Of a stretch of 37,140 nucleotides of DNA, positions 35,098 to 37,140 are shown one piece after another (the stretch's first letter is position 1; each line of letters begins with the position of its first letter). Source of the DNA: Ferruginibacter sp. HRS2-29 (GTDB lineage: Bacteria; Bacteroidota; Bacteroidia; Chitinophagales; Chitinophagaceae); assembly GCF_024343615.1 (NCBI RefSeq), contig NZ_RJUB01000019.1:1-37140 (forward strand), given 5' to 3'. The position numbers were made by a program, and so were the translations under genes. The notes below the pieces were generated by a model. It ran no database searches. It was not told where the DNA came from and saw only the letters and a program-made list of their open reading frames with translations.

Positions 35098-35454
35098 TTA
35101 CGACAATAAAACCTCCGCCGGAATACCCAATTCCTGGTGAAAGAGCCTGGCCAGTTCCAATGTAAGCGGCTTACGTTTATTTAAGATAGCCGATACATAC
35201 CCTTTGTTTCCCACTTTGCCCACCCAATCTTTATTTTTCAACCCCAGATCCTGCATCTTGAGCTTGATGGCATCTATGGCATTTGGTAGTGGAATAGCAT
35301 AATGGGCATCTTCGTATTGTTTGATCAATAAAAGTGCTACCTGCACTTTTTCACCTTCGGCAGAGCTGGGTTTTACTTTAGCGGCAAACATAGCATCTAC
35401 CCAGTCGAGGTATTGCTGGTATTGTTTTTTTGTTTTTATTATTTTGAGCTCCAT
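35098..35454 (-). CDS. higA: HigA-like antitoxin
   Basis: A 118-residue protein beginning MELKIIKTKKQYQQYLDWVD, the opening typical of HigA-type antitoxins. Its C-terminal helix-turn-helix is at about residues 60-115: AIKLKMQDLGLKNKDWVGKV, GNKGYVSAILNKRKPLTLEL. The ATG starts two bases after the higB stop. The toxin-first order is characteristic of higBA. It would bind HigB and repress the operon through its C-terminal HTH. Confidence 0.85.
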   Translation of the reverse strand: MELKIIKTKKQYQQYLDWVDAMFAAKVKPSSAEGEKVQVALLLIKQYEDAHYAIPLPNAIDAIKLKMQDLGLKNKDWVGKVGNKGYVSAILNKRKPLTLELARLFHQELGIPAEVLLS

Positions 35455-35456
35455 GG

Positions 35457-35771
35457 TTATCTTTTCTTTTTGTTTTGAACGAGCGTAACATCAATCTTAT
35501 CATATTCAGCATGTGTACCAAACCATTTTACCTGGATGGCTTTAAAATCAAATACAATCCTCACTACTAACCGGTAGTTGTTGCCCATGATATTAAAAAC
35601 TACCCGGTCGTCTGCCACTTGGCTGGCATTGCCATATACCCGCTTCAATTCGTGAAAGTTCTTAAAATCGCAGTTTACCAGTTCATGATACCACTCCTGT
35701 AGGGCGGTAGCAGCCAGGGGGTACTTTCTGCAATACTCCAGTAATGTTTGCCTTGTAATGATATTAAACAC
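35457..35771 (-). CDS. higB: HigB-like mRNA interferase toxin
   Basis: A 104-residue RelE-fold protein starting at GTG 35771. It carries the usual HigB landmarks: ALQEWYHELVNCDFKNFHEL near the N-terminus, VVFNIMGNNYRLVVRIVFD in the middle and IQVKWFGTHAEYDKIDV near the end. Family members cut mRNA on the ribosome. An AT-rich perfect palindrome lies 17 bases upstream of the start. The pair appears intact. Confidence 0.88.
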   Translation of the reverse strand: MFNIITRQTLLEYCRKYPLAATALQEWYHELVNCDFKNFHELKRVYGNASQVADDRVVFNIMGNNYRLVVRIVFDFKAIQVKWFGTHAEYDKIDVTLVQNKKKR

Positions 35772-35787
35772 TTTTTGTAAAGGTAAA

Positions 35788-35816
35788 TAAAAAGTTTTCT
35801 AATAGAAAACTTTTTA
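35788..35816. promoter_or_regulatory. Palindromic operator upstream of higBA
   Basis: A perfect 12-base inverted repeat (TAAAAAGTTTTC with GAAAACTTTTTA around TAATA) lies just upstream of the higB GTG. Its position fits a HigA-binding autoregulatory site; the assignment is inferred. Confidence 0.55.
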
Positions 35817-35869
35817 AATGAAACAATGTTTGTTTTTTTGTCGGTATCCCTCGCGATTTTGTTGATCGG

Positions 35870-36085
35870 TCAGTTAACCCTTTCGCTGAAAGGCGTATCG
35901 GGGAGAAACAACAAAACTGCTTTTTCGGCCAGGTCATTTATTGTGCTGTCATCCAGTTCGCCCGAGTTGGTTATGATCTTTTGTATATCGTTCAATGTCA
36001 CAATATCATGATCGCCCATCCGGCGTATCATTTTTTCTATAATAAAATATATGAACCTTGCTTTATTGGAATTGTATGTTGACAT
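35870..36085 (-). CDS. Small hypothetical protein (71 aa)
   Basis: MSTYNSNKARFIYFIIEKMI is followed by VTLNDIQKIITNSGELDDST and a helix NDLAEKAVLLFL. The composition is that of a real, soluble, mostly helical protein, unlike the opposing hydrophobic frame. A TAGTTTTG element (36099-36106) lies 13 bases upstream of the ATG and fits a Bacteroidota -7 box with a very short leader. I do not recognise it. It could also be a third small regulator or a truncated gene. Confidence 0.45.
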   Translation of the reverse strand: MSTYNSNKARFIYFIIEKMIRRMGDHDIVTLNDIQKIITNSGELDDSTINDLAEKAVLLFLPDTPFSERVN

Positions 36086-36098
36086 AACCAGTTTTTTT

Positions 36099-36106
36099 CA
36101 AAACTA
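36099..36106 (-). promoter_or_regulatory. Candidate TAnnTTTG -7 element
   Basis: TAGTTTTG on the minus strand matches the Bacteroidota -7 consensus and is placed to start transcription a few bases before the 71-residue gene. No clear -33 TTTG box was confirmed. Confidence 0.3.
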
Positions 36107-36280
36107 TGGAATGGGGGTGGTGTGGCATGGGGAAAAACAACGGAAGGCAATGGGATTTTTCGGAGAAATAAATGGCCGAATTAACTCAGAGGGGGAAGAA
36201 GAGTCAATCCCAAAGTTGTCTTTTTTATCCATTATTCTTACTGTAAAGAAAAAGTATTTGTCAGTTGTTTTAAAATTTCG

Positions 36281-36545
36281 TCAAGAGTAATTCCAGCCTG
36301 CCCCTGTTTTCAGCACATTATATTGGTTGCCCCTTGCTACGGCAATGGTATTGGCTTTTACAGTACCGTTCACTTCCAGCTTTTTGGCCCGGTGGTAAAA
36401 GGATGGATCAATGATCATACCTGACCCGGGTGCTCCATAGGGTGTTGGTTTTAAGAAAAGAGGAGCACATTCTTATCCCCTGATACTGTTTTTCATCTAC
36501 CTGAAAAGCACTTTCATCCACTTTATAGCCGATTTTTTGTAATCA
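36281..36545 (-). pseudogene. Decayed C-terminal fragment of a surface-type protein
   Basis: The minus strand reads KIGYKVDESAFQVDEKQYQG, then after two frame changes LKPTPYGAPGSGMIIDPSFY, and KKLEVNGTVKANTIAVARGN, ending in AGWNYS with a stop at 36281-36283. The KLEVNGTVKANTI phrase is typical of C-terminal regions of phage-tail-like and adhesin-like Bacteroidota proteins. Several frameshifts and the absence of a start show it is a remnant. From here to 36764 I see no other gene. Confidence 0.5.
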
Positions 36546-36666
36546 ATGATTTCTGCATACTATTTTCTTTTATAAAGCGTTATTCAGTATACCTTAATAA
36601 ATGCCGGGCGGCGGTAGCCGCATCCAAAATCTAACAATGAAGCAAACCATACTCTGCAAATACCAC

Positions 36667-36705
36667 GGCCGGCGGCCGGCGAAACGGGCATACCCGTAAT
36701 GCCCG
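36667..36705. repeat. GC-rich tandem and inverted repeats upstream of FG-GAP gene
   Basis: GGCCGGC occurs twice in tandem (36667-36680). A hairpin CGGGCAT/ATGCCCG with a seven-base loop follows (36685-36705). They lie in a non-coding stretch 60-100 bases upstream of the last gene and could be a leader structure; no T-run makes it a clear terminator. Confidence 0.4.
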
Positions 36706-36764
36706 AAACATAACCCACTCTTATCTATCATCACTATACGTTACCTCTTAACCCACTAACCACC

Positions 36765-37140
36765 ATGAGAAAACCGATCAGTTTTTTGAAAGCCAAATGG
36801 CAGTTGCAAGCTATTTTTCTGGCGATGTTCCTTTTCATTTTTACAGGCATCAGCAATGCCCAGCTGCTTGGCCAGCAGGGAAATAAATTAGTAGGCACCA
36901 ACCCCATAGGTTATAGCCCACAGGGGACATCGGTAGCAATTTCTGCCGATGGCAATACGGCTATTGTGGGTAGCGACCAGGACAATGGCAATGTAGGAGC
37001 AGTATGGTTTTATACCCGTACGGGTGTAAACTGGGCGCAGCAGGGCCCCAAAATGGTTGCTACAGATGCCGTAGGTGCACCCCACCAGGGCTATTCTGTG
37101 TCTATATCTGCCGACGGCAATACGGCTGTAGTGGGTGGCT
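36765..37140 (+). CDS. Secreted FG-GAP/beta-propeller-type protein, 3' end outside window
   Basis: The 125 visible residues begin with a long signal peptide (FLAMFLFIFTGISNAQ). Repeats then start: QGTSVAISADGNTAIVGSDQ, GAVWFYTRTGVNWAQQGPKM, and again GYSVSISADGNTAVVGG. The repeated S-ISADGNTA-VG units about 50 residues apart, with WxYTR strands, mark FG-GAP-like beta-propeller blades in surface proteins of this phylum. The gene continues past the window. Its DNA is less AT-rich than the neighbouring toxin-antitoxin region, so it may mark a return to the core chromosome. Confidence 0.8.
   Translation, partial: MRKPISFLKAKWQLQAIFLAMFLFIFTGISNAQLLGQQGNKLVGTNPIGYSPQGTSVAISADGNTAIVGSDQDNGNVGAVWFYTRTGVNWAQQGPKMVATDAVGAPHQGYSVSISADGNTAVVGG

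Noticed and set aside
35826..36011. Hydrophobic 61-codon plus-strand frame near higB
   Set aside because: Antisense to the 71-residue frame and typical of a shadow of a helical soluble protein; no start signal seen.
36051..36290. 79-codon open frame on the plus strand
   Set aside because: Low-complexity composition, overlaps the start of the more plausible minus-strand 71-residue gene and ends in the decayed fragment.

Overview
The window looks like Bacteroidota DNA, probably a Chitinophagaceae-type genome (inference). Signs are Sec signal peptides ending in AQ, candidate TAnnTTTG -7 promoter elements, few Shine-Dalgarno sites, a Bacteroidota-type tyrosine recombinase and very large secreted RHS/YD-repeat proteins. 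It is dominated by a polymorphic-toxin (Rhs) locus and ends in a tRNA-linked recombination zone with two toxin-antitoxin pairs.

Positions 1-19319, expressed locus. Five tightly spaced plus-strand genes look like one operon: the end of an outer-membrane beta-barrel protein, a secreted fibronectin-like protein, a 2286-residue secreted SpvB/RHS-like protein, a 270-residue exported protein and a 2932-residue Rhs protein. The last has a signal peptide, YD repeats, a complete RHS core and a C-terminal toxin tip that looks like an ADP-ribosyltransferase. A small putative immunity gene follows.

Positions 19320-30753, cassette array. Four 5'-truncated copies of the same RHS core each carry a different toxin tip and a downstream immunity candidate: B, a restriction-endonuclease-fold nuclease; C, a possible HExxE metallopeptidase; D, an HExxGH metallopeptidase; E, a caspase-like cysteine peptidase. 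Two further relics keep only a toxin tail plus its immunity gene, one of them frameshifted. The copies start at different points of the core, lack signal peptides and look like silent tips that could recombine onto the full-length gene. Immunity candidates of the peptidase tips C, D and E are exported or lipoproteins, while those of the cytosol-acting tips A and B are not.

Positions 22387-32711, integrase traces. A near-complete tyrosine recombinase with one frameshift lies downstream of cassette E. Two 3' fragments of related integrases lie, in the same orientation, downstream of the immunity genes of cassettes B and C. The repeated order is truncated rhs, toxin, immunity, integrase. A short shared motif and palindromes mark several cassette boundaries. 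This integrase-linked Rhs-tip array is the most unusual thing in the window.

Positions 32748-35020. Tandem 11-bp repeats, the 3' half of a tRNA-Asn gene and two more decayed copies of that tRNA end with terminators mark repeated integration. A hipBA pair lies between copies two and three. Positions 35098-37140 hold a higBA pair, a small unknown gene, a decayed surface-protein fragment and the start of an FG-GAP-type secreted protein that runs off the window.
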